NCBI RefSeq assembly: GCF_026151205.1 | Contig: NC_087082.1 | Span: forward strand, 13,301,865 to 13,365,864 | DNA from: Bolinopsis microptera | Lineage: Eukaryota; Ctenophora; Tentaculata; Lobata; Bolinopsidae | Direction: 5' to 3' | DNA length: 64,000 nucleotides | Shown here: positions 26,169 through 36,615 of the stretch, piece after piece | Numbering within the stretch: the first letter of the stretch is position 1 | How the letters are laid out: every line of letters starts with the position of its first letter | Notes under the pieces: generated by a model | The model's database searches: none | What the model was told of the DNA's origin: nothing | What the model saw: only the letters and a program-made list of their open reading frames with translations | Translations under genes and position numbers: made by a program

Positions 26169-27366
26169 GTATTTTAAAACAAGTAACTCGGGCCCAGTTC
26201 GTAGAGAAGATGGATTTGCTGTATTTTAAAACAAGTAACTCGGGCCCAGTTCGTAGAGAAGATGGATTTGCTGTATTTTAAAACAAGTAACTCGGGCCCA
26301 GTTCGTAGAGAAGATGGATTTGCTGTATTTTAAAACAAGTAACTCGGGCCCAGTTCGTAGAGAAGATGGATTTGCTGTATTTTAAAACAAGTAACTCGGG
26401 CCCAGTTCGTAGAGAAGATGGATTTGCTGTATTTTAAAACAAGTAACTTGGGCCCAGTTCGTAGAGAAGATGGATTTGCTGTATTTTAAAACAAGTAACT
26501 CGGGCCCAGTTCGTAGAGAAGATGGATTTGCTGTATTTTAAAACAAGTAACTCGGGCCCAGTTCGTAGAGAAGATGGATTTGCTGTATTTTAAAACAAGT
26601 AACTCGGGCCCAGTTCGTAGAGAAGATGGATTTGCTGTATTTTAAAACAAGTAACTCTGGCCCAGTTCGTAGAGAAGATGGATTTGCTGTATTTTAAAAC
26701 AAGTAACTCGGGCCCAAATCGTAGAGAAGATGGATTTGCTGTATTTTAAAACAAGTAACTCGGGCCCAGTTCGTAGAGAAGATGGATTTGCTGTATTTTA
26801 AAACAAGTAACTCGGGCCCAGTTCGTAGGGAAGATGGATTTGCTGTATTTTAAAACAAGTAACTCGGGCCCAGTTCGTAGAGAAGATGGATTTGCTGTAT
26901 TTTAAAACAAGTAACTCGGGCCCAGTTCGTAGAGAAGATGGATTTGCTGTATTTTAAAACAAGTAACTCGGGCCCAGTTCGTAGAGAAGATGGATTTGCT
27001 GTATTTTAAAACAAGTAACTCGGGCCCAGTTCGTAGAGAAGATGGATTTGCTGTATTTTAAAACAAGTAACTCGGGCCCAGTTCGTAGAGAAGATGGATT
27101 TGCTGTATTTTAAAACAAGTAACTCGGGCCCAGTTCGTAGAGAAGATGGATTTGCTGTATTTTAAAACAAGTAACTCGGGCCCAGTTCGTAGAGAAGATG
27201 GATTTGCTGTATTTTAAAACAAGTAACTCGGGCCCAGTTCGTAGAGAAGATGGATTTGCTGTATTTTAAAACAAGTAACTCGGGCCCAGTTCGTAGAGAA
27301 GATGGATTTGCTGTATTTTAAAACAAGTAACTCGGGCCCAGTTCGTAGAGAAGATGGATTTGCTGT
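26169..27366. repeat. 52-bp minisatellite, about 23 copies
   Basis: Tandem unit GTATTTTAAAACAAGTAACT followed by CGGGCCCAGTTCGTAGAG and AAGATGGATTTGCT, 52 bp long. Copies are almost identical; a few carry single changes (CTTGGG, CTCTGG, AAATCG, GTAGGG). Near-identity implies recent amplification or gene conversion. The unit is not a multiple of three and has no coding function. Confidence 0.97.
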
Positions 27367-27369
27367 AGT

Positions 27370-28282
27370 TGTCAGTTTACGGACAAATAAAGTCGAAAAG
27401 CATTAATCAGAATATGTTTTAGGCTGTCCCAAAATTTCGGATTCTTTTTCTGGAGTTTGAAATTGGCGGGAATTTTAAAACTCTCGTTGTGATACCAAAC
27501 CAATATTTTCAGCGCAGAGTTTTAGCGCGCGCCAAGAGCACACACGTATTTTTGCATCGAAGCTGCGCGTTATTTGCACGTGCACTTCTACAGATTAAAA
27601 TTAGGAGAGGGCCCTTACTGCTTACATTACTAAGTTGTTATGTAGTAATATTGTGAATTTGTCCAAAACTGGAAACAAATCTTGTAAAATTTTACGAATA
27701 GAAGTTATAGTATTACTTGACTGTAAAAATTTACTGAGTTTCACTTCCATATTTCAGGATCCGACCGCTGATATTAAAATTGAAGAGTTAGATTTCATTG
27801 GAACATGGAATTACTGTAATGGAAAATAAAACAGGTCTTGCTGAGGATGAAGAAATGTTATGTGGGGAGAAAATGGGCTACTGGAAGTGGACCTTCTTAA
27901 ACAAAGACGACTTTCACAAAATGTTTAAAAGATCACGGTCGCGGCATCGAACCTTGGACGCTTCCCCTGCCGCTGTCAAACACTCTAGAATAGTACTAGT
28001 AGTGTGCGCTACTCGAGCTGTTGATATATGAGTTCTTCGGTGTTATTTATATAATTGTAATATGTAGTGACTGACAGTGCGAGATATCTTTTTTTGTTTC
28101 TATTTGATGTGTTTAGTGTTTGTGTTGCATTCTAATATAAACCGCGTATTAGTTTCGTGTCAATTTTAAATTTGATAAGTTTATCTTTAAACTGTATTTA
28201 TTAGCAGTAATAGTTACATTTTGGTATTTACCTATATTTATTATTGTAATACTGTTTATTACAATAAACAGTATATTTATAT
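27370..28282. other. Intergenic before the R2-type LINE
   Basis: No gene is supported. Short open frames at 27635-28031 lack recognisable motifs. A splice-acceptor-like TATTTCAG precedes an open stretch at about 27760, without a partner exon. TACTGTTTATTACAATAAACAGTA at about 28249-28272 is a short perfect palindrome just before the LINE. Confidence 0.4.
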
Positions 28283-30505
28283 TTGGATGGATCAGGCGGC
28301 CCAACACTAACGGACTCAGATTTGTGGAAGCATATCATCTGCAGCAAATCATTTGGCAAAGCATCAGTGACACTTGCTGAGTCTATAGCAATTGTTGCAA
28401 GGCGCCTGTGTAGAGAAGATATCCATCATAGCTGTCTGAAAGAGTTCACTGCATGCAGATTAATCCCTCTTGATAAAGGCCAGGATAAGAACGGGAAACC
28501 TGGTGTAAGACCAATTGGAATCGGCGAGATATTGCGCAGAATCATTGGAAAAGCAGTTATAATGTCTTTCAAAACTGATATACAATATGCTGCTGGCCCA
28601 CTGCAGACCTGTGCAGGGCTCAAATCAGGAATAGAGGCTTCCATTCATGCAATGAGACAGATCTGGGAAGACAGTGACACTGAAGCAATACTACAGGTTG
28701 ACGCTGATAATGCATTCAATCGTCTTAATAGAGAAGCAGCCCTTCACAATGTTCATGAGATCTGTCCTCCGCTCTATCAGTATCTAAAGAACCACTACCA
28801 AAAGCCAGCAGACCTGATCATTAATACTACCGAGGACCACTACCAACTTAAGTCTGAGGAAGGTTCAACTCAGGGAGATGTAGCAGCAATGGCATTCTAT
28901 GCGTTAGGGATCAAGCCTCTAGTAGATGACCTAGCCACAGCCTCCAAGCCCAGTGTTTGCAAACAGTCTTGGTATGCAGACGACAGTAGTGCTGGTGGAA
29001 AGATTGAAGGTATTAAGATATGGTGGGATACGCTGTTGGAGCAAGGACCAAAGTATGGATACTACCCAAAAGCCAGTAAGACCGTCCTGATTGTGAAGAA
29101 TAGCGAGGACCTAGATCTTGCGCAGAAAGTATTCTCAGGCACTGGTATTAAAATTGAATCTGAAGGAGAACGCCATTTGGGTGCAGCAATTGGCAGCGAA
29201 GCTTTTAAGAACAAATATGTCTCAGATAAAGTCCATAAATGGTGTCAGGACATCAAGCTGTTGTCATCAATTGCTGTTGAGGAGCCCCAAGCTGCTTTGA
29301 CTGCATATACTAAGGGAATTTGTCACCGGTGGACTTTCATTCAGAGGACCATCCCGGGTATAAGTCACATGTTTCAACCATTGGAGGATTGCATCAGAAC
29401 AGATTTTATTCCAGCAATCATGGGTAAGAACGTATCAGACTTGGACCGCTCCATATTTGCATTGCCAGTCAGACATGGTGGCCTAGGTATCTCCAACCCA
29501 GTTGAAAACTGCAATAGAGAATTCACAGCCTCAGTCACCATCACAAAAGACCTCACAGACCTGATTATCAATCAGCAAAACACCCTTGAACATTACAACA
29601 TGTCAATTCAAAATGACACTATAAAAAGTCTCAAGGCAATCAAGGAGAAACACTTATTTACGGTTAGCAAATCAATAGAGGACAGTGTAAAAGATCCCAA
29701 CCTAAAGAGATCTCTACAGTTCATCAAAGAGAAAGGTTCAGGATGTTGGCTTACTGCACTTCCATTGAAGAGATTTGGCTACTCCCTGAACAAGATTGAG
29801 TTCCGTGATGCTCTGTACTTGCGTTATGGTTGGGAGATCCCTAACACCCCATTTCACTGTGCTTGTGGAGAGAGAAATAATGTGAATCACACTCTTATAT
29901 GCAAGAAAGGTGGCTATGTTTCTATGAGACACAACAACATCCGCGATCTAAATGCAGAGCTGCAGCGTGAAGTATGCAGAGATGTAGTGACTGAGCCAGC
30001 ATTGATACCCCTTGATAATGAAGAAATTGTTGGTACCAATGCTGATAGAGCTGCACCTGATGTATCCTCACGAGGTCTCTGGAGCACATTTGAACGAACA
30101 TTCTTTGATGTCTGTGTTACCCACCCCAACTCACCCACATATGACAAAAAAGATATGGAACAGATCTATAAAGCTCATGAAATGAGGAAAATGAAAAAGT
30201 ACAACAACAGAATCATCCAGGTGGAAAAAGGCACCTTTACCCCACTTATATACTCAACAAATGGCGGATGGGGTCCACAAGCCACAAGATACCACAAGAG
30301 ACTCGCTGAAAAACTATCCCAGAAGAGAGGAGAAGACTATGCGGCTATTATGTGTTACATGCGCACCAGGATTAGATTCTCAATCCTCAGGAGCACCCTG
30401 ATAGCGGTCAGGGGTGAGAGAGGGAGACGGCAATCGTATACATTGCCAGTCAGTGTTACTTCGTTTAACTTGATACCTGCCACAATGGACTATGAATGTT
30501 TCTAG
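28283..30505 (+). mobile_element. R2-type LINE: reverse transcriptase plus restriction-like endonuclease
   Basis: An uninterrupted frame of 740 residues. The RT palm is intact: motif A as VDADNAFNRL, motif B as EGSTQGDVAAMAF, motif C as SWYADDSSAGG. After the thumb comes CACGERNNVNHTLIC, which fits the C-X1-C-X7-H-X4-C knuckle of site-specific LINEs. Then comes APD, and fourteen residues later FFDV, fitting the (K/R)PD-X12-14-D core of the restriction-like endonuclease. The element would nick DNA and prime cDNA synthesis at the nick. The frame opens within the pre-RT region (DGSGGPT...LW), and no N-terminal DNA-binding fingers precede it, so this copy is probably 5'-truncated. The first ATG is then fortuitous. 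A relic relative lies at 24960-25200 on the other strand. I cannot assign the clade within the R2/R4/NeSL/CRE/Hero group. Confidence 0.88.
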
Positions 30506-30509
30506 ACAC

Positions 30510-32680
30510 TAGATCCTTTTAATATTGAGATATTGGTATCTCAGATCATGTGTACATCGTTCCTTTTTTTATGAGACACAGTAATTTATTGACACTCACA
30601 GCTATAATTTTAATCATTGAATCAGTATTTTTATCTATTAACTTATTACACATTTGTGCTCTGCTTTAGCATCACTTGACTATTAAAAAAATTGTTTGTT
30701 CAGGCCATGACCTTATAGTCAGCCAATTGGCCATTGCTATATTATGTGTATATTGTTTGAATATTCCTATTGTAATACTGTTGTATAATGCTGTTTCTTC
30801 CTCATTGTAGCTTACATATAGGATAGCATACTTTGCTATGATCTTTAATCACAGTTGACAATACTTGATTAGAGTTAATGATTGTACGCGTTTGAAATCT
30901 TGATTTGATATCATTATAACCTTTACTAATGTTCAGATGAATGAATTTGATGTTTTATTTTTCCTCGGCACTATTGAAAATCCTTTAAGGGATAGAATCG
31001 GCACTGTCAAATATCTTTAAAAGGTTCGTAAACGGAATTACAGTCGATCTCCTGACAAATTTATGCCGAAAATTTGTTTTAACACGCGCAGCAATATGAA
31101 GCCCGCGGCATTCGCCGGGGTGACTCGGCTCTCATGAGCTGATCTGGGAATCGACTTCTCGTTCAAAATACAGGGATCTAAACTTACAAAGTAATTAGTG
31201 TCAAAGAGTTGAAATAAATACCTAAGACTTTTTTATAAATTCTGCCAAAATTTCCGTAGCTTGCTACTTTATTATTTGTTTTTTCTGTTCACTGTTCAGG
31301 AAGCTTAAAAAAGCGCCGCGCACAGGGATCGGAGTGCCAGGTAACAGCAAATGAATAAAATAATTACGTTATGCTCCTCCATTTCACCGTAGGTTGCATC
31401 ACGCTTTTCGTGTTTCACGTTGCTATACCTGGCCTGATTTGTTTTCGTCATGTCATTGCTATTTGCTGTGCCGTGCACTTAATTGTGTACAGTATGGTAA
31501 CCGGTACACGGTCGCGCTCACTAAATCGCTCGCCCAAACTTTTTTCATTTAACTGTTAATGCGTATTTTCGCATTGGATAAATTGCAAAATTGGTTTTGC
31601 TGTCAGGAGTGCTGCGCTGGTTCTATATCCTCAGTAGTTTGCTTCAAGCTCAGTTAACGTCTAGCCTTAATAACACCTTATTCAGTTATTCTATACTTCA
31701 TATTTGACTACACTATTTACTCGATTAAAAGTCTGTGATTCATGATCAAAGGTATAGCATGTTAATTTCGAGTGATTAAAACTAAGTTCATCGCCAATTA
31801 TGGTCAATTTGTACTTTCGTTAACAATTTCAGGTTTACTGCCGAGTTTTTGTTGGGTTGACCATTTTGTGGAAATCTACCGGATCATGATGTCTCCATCC
31901 ATTCGTGTCCCACTAAAGCTTCATCAAAAACAAGGTACATATACGTACACTTAGAACACCTTCACCATTCAACTCTACTCCAGCTTCTATCAATCACGAT
32001 TTTTCACTATCGCTGTTTCATACATCTTTCAGCAGTGCAACTTCATTATAAGCAGCTGTTTCTGGTTTCGATTGTTAATCATATTTTTGAGGTTTGAAGT
32101 GTCGTTTTTTCCATGAATTTGCTGGTATGTAAAATTAGGTGGCTTACGTAATAATATCGATTGACAGCAGTGTAAATAATGTAAATGTTAGTGAACACTC
32201 AAATTATTTGTTGTCACTCCTTATTTATGGTTGTTCTTGTCTCAGTGATTTTATGTAGTCGCAATTTATTTAAGCTGACTATCAAAACCTTCCCCGCAGC
32301 TTGTTTTAACATAATATCATTTGAAATCATAATTGGACAGTGGTCTCTCAAAAGAGAGTGCTCCTTAAAATACCCAAACTCAGACGCCTAACATCACTGC
32401 ACCAGCAATATGAGTTATCATGTAGAAAGGAAACCAATCTCACTGCTCAATTCCCATTATATTAAAAGATTTTATATTTAGATCTTCTAAAATCTGGAGC
32501 ACGTCATAGCGCCAAAACTCAAGCTTCTTGACTACTCCTATAAAGATAGCCTCGCTCAAAGATAAAACATCCGATAACTCGCTACAATTACAAATAATAT
32601 ACTACAAACAATGTATATGGACACGTTCATTTGAGTTTGAGGATATTAGTAAACAAAAATGATAGCGTTTTCGACGATAG
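30510..32680. other. Intergenic repeats, no gene supported
   Basis: The first few hundred bases are probably the LINE 3' untranslated region. At 31190-31260 a block (GAGTTGAAATAAATA, TAAATTCTGCCAAAATTTCCG) matches 61440-61510. At about 31490-31545 CACGGTCGCGCTCACTAAAT and CGCTCGCCCAAAC match the complement of 50855-50900. An exon-like open stretch at 31831-31931 has acceptor and donor but no identifiable partners. Confidence 0.4.
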
Positions 32681-32811
32681 TGGATCCAAACTACGAAAAA
32701 GATCTGTTAATCTGATGACGATTACCTAATTCTAAGTCTGATAATAACTGATGTGACAAAGTAACCATGTTTTGCCCTATTTTGAAGATCTATAACTCTA
32801 TTAGAATTCAG
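32680..32811. repeat. Dispersed repeat A, left copy
   Basis: AGATCTGTTAATCTGATGAC and downstream sequence to TCTATTAGAAT are about 85-90 percent matched by 44320-44455 in the same orientation. Similarity stops sharply at about 32811, which marks the 5' end of the LINE inserted here. Confidence 0.75.
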
Positions 32812-33601
32812 CATTCTTTCTGAAGAAGATAGACCCAGCCCTCGTCGAGACACACACGAAGCGAGGAGTGAGGAGAAGTCTCAAGTACAAATTATATGTC
32901 CACTGTACAAAAAGCACCAATGCCCCTATGGTGCAAGTGGTCAAACCGAAGTGCAAGGCAAGACCTGTGAGCATGCACACCCCAGAAGATGCGTTAAGTT
33001 CTGTCGCTTTGGAAAAAGAAGAGGCGGTTGCACCAAAGGAAATTCCTGCAAACAGTACCACCCAGTACTGTGTAAGTTTTCCCTCAAATCTGGCAAATGC
33101 CTGAACCCAGACTGTACCTATACACACTTGGTAGGTACAAAGAGACAAAATTATGACGAGGATAAAGATAAAGATACCCGTCAATACAACCCACAAAGAT
33201 TCCGCCCTACAGCTGACACATCTAGGATGGACACAAGGCCATCTAGATTGAGAAGAGATAGCACCACATCTGTGGAAAGCCATAGTAGTGAAGCATTCAG
33301 AACCCCCTTCACTAGAAGACGAATGAACAGTGACCAACAGAGATCCACTGCTCCAAATGATTTTTTAGAAAAACTTATGGAGAACATGAAGCAGGGCTTC
33401 AGTCAACAACGAGCAGAGATAGGAATTATGAAACAGGGCATAGACACACAGATAGAAGCCCTCTGGAAACAACTGAGCTCCATCAACCAACTCAGCCTTC
33501 CCCAACCATCAACATTTCACCAGTACCAACTACCCAACCAAATGGTACAACCCCCAACTGCCCCGTGGAACAACGGCCAGAATCAGTGTTCCATCTACTA
33601 A
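32786..33601 (+). CDS. LINE ORF1 with CCCH zinc fingers
   Basis: RNA-binding ORF1 of the CR1/Jockey-like LINE. The frame is open from 32786, but no ATG occurs before a GTG at 32951, and paralogous flank shows that element sequence starts near 32812, so the copy is probably 5'-truncated within ORF1. Three CCCH-type fingers are visible: a first with a long spacer (CPLYKKHQCPYG ... CEHAH), a second CRFGKRRGGCTKGNSCKQYH (C-X8-C-X5-C-X3-H), and a third CKFSLKSGKCLNPDCTYTH (C-X8-C-X4-C-X3-H). An arginine/serine-rich region and a short coiled-coil-like helix (LEKLMENMKQGF) follow, then a proline/glutamine-rich tail. It overlaps the ORF2 frame for 241 nt. Confidence 0.75.
   Translation, partial: RSITLLEFSILSEEDRPSPRRDTHEARSEEKSQVQIICPLYKKHQCPYGASGQTEVQGKTCEHAHPRRCVKFCRFGKRRGGCTKGNSCKQYHPVLCKFSLKSGKCLNPDCTYTHLVGTKRQNYDEDKDKDTRQYNPQRFRPTADTSRMDTRPSRLRRDSTTSVESHSSEAFRTPFTRRRMNSDQQRSTAPNDFLEKLMENMKQGFSQQRAEIGIMKQGIDTQIEALWKQLSSINQLSLPQPSTFHQYQLPNQMVQPPTAPWNNGQNQCSIY
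33361..33367 (+). promoter_or_regulatory. Candidate -1 frameshift site T-TTT-TTA
   Basis: The heptamer TTTTTTA is read in ORF1 as GAT-TTT-TTA, exactly the X-XXY-YYZ phase for -1 slippage. The ORF2 frame has a TGA at 33358-33360, immediately before it, and is open from there to 36615. ORF2 has no ATG ahead of its endonuclease domain. Confidence 0.5.
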
Positions 33602-36600
33602 ATGCGCAGTGTCTATCCCCTAAAGCCACCAGCACGACAAAGTGGAAAATACCCTTCATTTCCGATACCATTCTCAACAACAAAAATACTTTCGTGCCAT
33701 TCATGGGGATAACAGAAACGTGGCTGAAGAGCTACATTACCGATGCACAATTACAGGTAAAAAACTATTCAGTCTTCAGATCAGATAGAGACCTGAGAAA
33801 CAATGGAGGTGCATTGTTATACGTTCACAGCTCATATATTGTGTCTGACTACAAAAGTTTTGGCGACAAATTCTGTAATTGTGTAATCCTCAGGATAGAG
33901 GAACTGAACTGTGTTACCGCAACAGTCTATAGACCACCTGACTGCCCGGTGGCTTCGTTCAGATATATATTAGAGCAGATTCAATTATTCATTGACTCAA
34001 GACCTGAAGAAAATCAGGAGCTCTACGTAACAGGAGATTTCAACTTACCCAATATAGATTGGAAAATATTAACTGCAGACAGCTCTCTAGGGAAGAGAGG
34101 AACAGAGTCGGCGACCCTTCTACTTGACTTCATGTCGAAAAATCTTCTCTCACAAATCATTAACCAGCCGACACGTGGTAACAACACCATTGACCTGGTC
34201 TTAACCAACCGTGTGCAATATGTTTGTGAGACACAGTCCACAGAAACTAGTTTATCTGACCATAATCTTGTGTCCGTAGTTCTAGGCTACGACGCCAGAA
34301 GAAATGAAAACTACTATCACAATGTGAAGGAAGCAGAGGATTTCACATACTTTAGCCTCAACCTCCACAAAGCAGATCTTGATGCCATAAACAGAAAACT
34401 CATAGATGTTGAATGGAACACACTTCATAATCTGTGCCCACAAGAAGATGACGGATCGATGTTTGCAGAAATCGTCCGACTGACAACACTACAGATCTGC
34501 TATGCCCATACCCCTCTCAAGGAAACTCCAGCAGCTAATGCCAGGCCCAAAATAAGCCGACCCAGAAGGATATTATACAGAAAAAAGAGAAAACTCAAGG
34601 CACGCATCAGATGTCTTAAGATATTAAACCCGGACTCCCTCTCCTTACCTACCCTAGAACATAAAGTAAATCTGATGGCTTATGAAATTCAACAAAACAT
34701 AAGTATGGAGATTAACGGAAGAGAGCGCAAAGCTGTACAATGCGTTAAGAAAAACCCGAAATATTTCTTCAGCTATGCAAAAAGATTTTCTAAGCTGAAA
34801 TCAAATATCGGTCCGCTAAGAAGCAGCTCCACAGGAACACTACAACATGATGCTAAGAAAATGGCGGAAATCCTTCAAGACCAATATTCTTCAGTGTTTA
34901 GTGACCCTGACAACGAGAAGAAAAAAGACACAACCAGCAATATAACATCGCCCTCAGAAAAGTTAACATCATTCAACTTTAGTAAAGAGGACCTCATCAC
35001 AGCTATTGATGAAATTGATGCTGACTCGGCAACATCTGATGGGGACATTCCAGCAAGGATACTGAAAGCTTGCAAACAACCGCTTTCAGAAGCCCTGATG
35101 ATCATTTGGGAGAACTCCTTCAGAAATGGTCAAGTTCCTTCAGTCTATAAGGAACAATATATCACACCAGTGTTTAAAAAAGGAAACAAAACAGACCCGG
35201 GAAATTATAGACCTGTCTCGTTAACTTCCCATATGATAAAAGTGTTTGAGAGAGTACTAAGAAAGAACATGGTAGAGCACTTGGAGTCGAATCACATATT
35301 CTCTAAGAAGCAACACGGCTTCCGGAAAGGTAGAAGCTGTCTTACACAGTTATTACAACACATGGACTACATCCTAAACAACTACCTAGACAGCTCCGAA
35401 ACAGACGTGATATACCTTGATTATGCTAAAGCCTTCGACAAGGTGGATCATTCCCTACTTCTTAAAAAGGTTAAGTCGTATGGAATACAAGGTAATCTGT
35501 ACAAATGGATTGAGCAATTCCTCCTTGATAGGACTCAAACGGTCATTGTCGACGGAAAGCATTCTAGGCCAATGCCGGTTATCAGTGGAGTACCGCAGGG
35601 GACTGTACTTGGTCCAATCCTCTTTCTTCTTTACGTCAACGATCTAGATCAGTACGTGAAAGATTCCAAACTTAGCAGCTTTGCCGATGACACCCGAATA
35701 GGCAGAAAAATATCGACGTTAAACGACTGCAATCTTCTTCAAGAAGATCTAAACAGAATCATACGTTGGTCCGAGGACAACAACATGAAACTGCACGAAA
35801 ACAAGTTTGAACTTGTTTGCTATAGAACACCGGCCTCTAAATCACTTTCAGAGGAGCTGCCATTTATGAGTGACATCACAAACTACACCACTCCAAATGG
35901 ATCAGTCATAGATAGAAGCCCATTAGTGCGTGACCTAGGAGTCAACATGTCCGATGATTACTCCTGGACACCACATATCAACATCATGGTTGACAAGGCA
36001 CGTCAGATGGCATCTTGGGTTCTTGGAGTATTCAAAGACAGGAAAACACCTGTTATGCTCCAGCTCTACAAATCCCTGATAAGGTCCAGAGTGGAGTACT
36101 GCTGCCCGCTTTGGAATCCAAACAAGATCTATGATATCCAGTCTATCGAGAGCATACAACGCCAGTTCACTAGACGAATTCTAGGGCTGAGAGACACCGA
36201 TTATTGGAATAGACTGAAGGAACTGAAACTTGCATCACTGCAAAGACGCCGAGAACGCTACACCATCATACATCTGTGGAAAGTTCTCCAGGGTATATGT
36301 CCAAATGACCTAGATGTACAGTTCAGAGAGAATGCCAGACTGGGAGTTAAAGTTATACTCCCTTCTCTCACAAAAAAAGCATCAGCTGCTGCACGCTCCA
36401 CCTACGACCACTCATTCGCAGTGAGAGCTGGAAGACTCTGGAATGTTCTCCCCAAAATTGTCAATACTCAAAGGACTTTGACAAGCTTCAAGACATCTCT
36501 TGGAAACTTCCTAGACACCCTTCCAGACAAGCCCCCTACTCCTGGATACAGTGCAGAAAACTCTAACTCGATAATAGACTGGTGCAGTCAAGGAGGTGGT

Positions 36601-36615
36601 CCGCAGATTGCGTGA
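33565..36615 (+). CDS. LINE ORF2: APE endonuclease and reverse transcriptase (CR1/Jockey-like)
   Basis: Intact polyprotein of about 1,000 residues that nicks target DNA and reverse-transcribes the LINE RNA. Endonuclease motifs in order: LNAQCLSPK, GITETWL, VYRPPD, TGDFNLPNIDW, TIDLVLTN and LSDHNLV, so the catalytic E, D, N and H are all present. RT motifs follow: HGFRKGRSC, YLDYAKAFDKVDH (motif A), SGVPQGTVLGPILFLLYVND (motif B), SFADDTRI (motif C, FADD). The C-terminal part (CCPLWNP, IQRQFTRRILGL) is typical of CR1/L2/Rex-like elements. There is no stop or frameshift inside, so the copy is young. The reported 5' edge is a GTG codon; the frame is really open from 33361, overlapping ORF1, and the first ATG falls inside the endonuclease. 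The 3' untranslated region ends before the element starting at 36721. Confidence 0.93.
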   Translation: MEQRPESVFHLLNAQCLSPKATSTTKWKIPFISDTILNNKNTFVPFMGITETWLKSYITDAQLQVKNYSVFRSDRDLRNNGGALLYVHSSYIVSDYKSFGDKFCNCVILRIEELNCVTATVYRPPDCPVASFRYILEQIQLFIDSRPEENQELYVTGDFNLPNIDWKILTADSSLGKRGTESATLLLDFMSKNLLSQIINQPTRGNNTIDLVLTNRVQYVCETQSTETSLSDHNLVSVVLGYDARRNENYYHNVKEAEDFTYFSLNLHKADLDAINRKLIDVEWNTLHNLCPQEDDGSMFAEIVRLTTLQICYAHTPLKETPAANARPKISRPRRILYRKKRKLKARIRCLKILNPDSLSLPTLEHKVNLMAYEIQQNISMEINGRERKAVQCVKKNPKYFFSYAKRFSKLKSNIGPLRSSSTGTLQHDAKKMAEILQDQYSSVFSDPDNEKKKDTTSNITSPSEKLTSFNFSKEDLITAIDEIDADSATSDGDIPARILKACKQPLSEALMIIWENSFRNGQVPSVYKEQYITPVFKKGNKTDPGNYRPVSLTSHMIKVFERVLRKNMVEHLESNHIFSKKQHGFRKGRSCLTQLLQHMDYILNNYLDSSETDVIYLDYAKAFDKVDHSLLLKKVKSYGIQGNLYKWIEQFLLDRTQTVIVDGKHSRPMPVISGVPQGTVLGPILFLLYVNDLDQYVKDSKLSSFADDTRIGRKISTLNDCNLLQEDLNRIIRWSEDNNMKLHENKFELVCYRTPASKSLSEELPFMSDITNYTTPNGSVIDRSPLVRDLGVNMSDDYSWTPHINIMVDKARQMASWVLGVFKDRKTPVMLQLYKSLIRSRVEYCCPLWNPNKIYDIQSIESIQRQFTRRILGLRDTDYWNRLKELKLASLQRRRERYTIIHLWKVLQGICPNDLDVQFRENARLGVKVILPSLTKKASAAARSTYDHSFAVRAGRLWNVLPKIVNTQRTLTSFKTSLGNFLDTLPDKPPTPGYSAENSNSIIDWCSQGGGPQIA

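Noticed and set aside
26169-27366. CRISPR-like array
   Set aside because: The 52-bp units are contiguous and identical with no variable spacers, and the genome is eukaryotic; it is a minisatellite.
31831-31931. Isolated exon-like open stretch with splice signals
   Set aside because: No partner exon or recognisable sequence; could be chance in AT-rich DNA.
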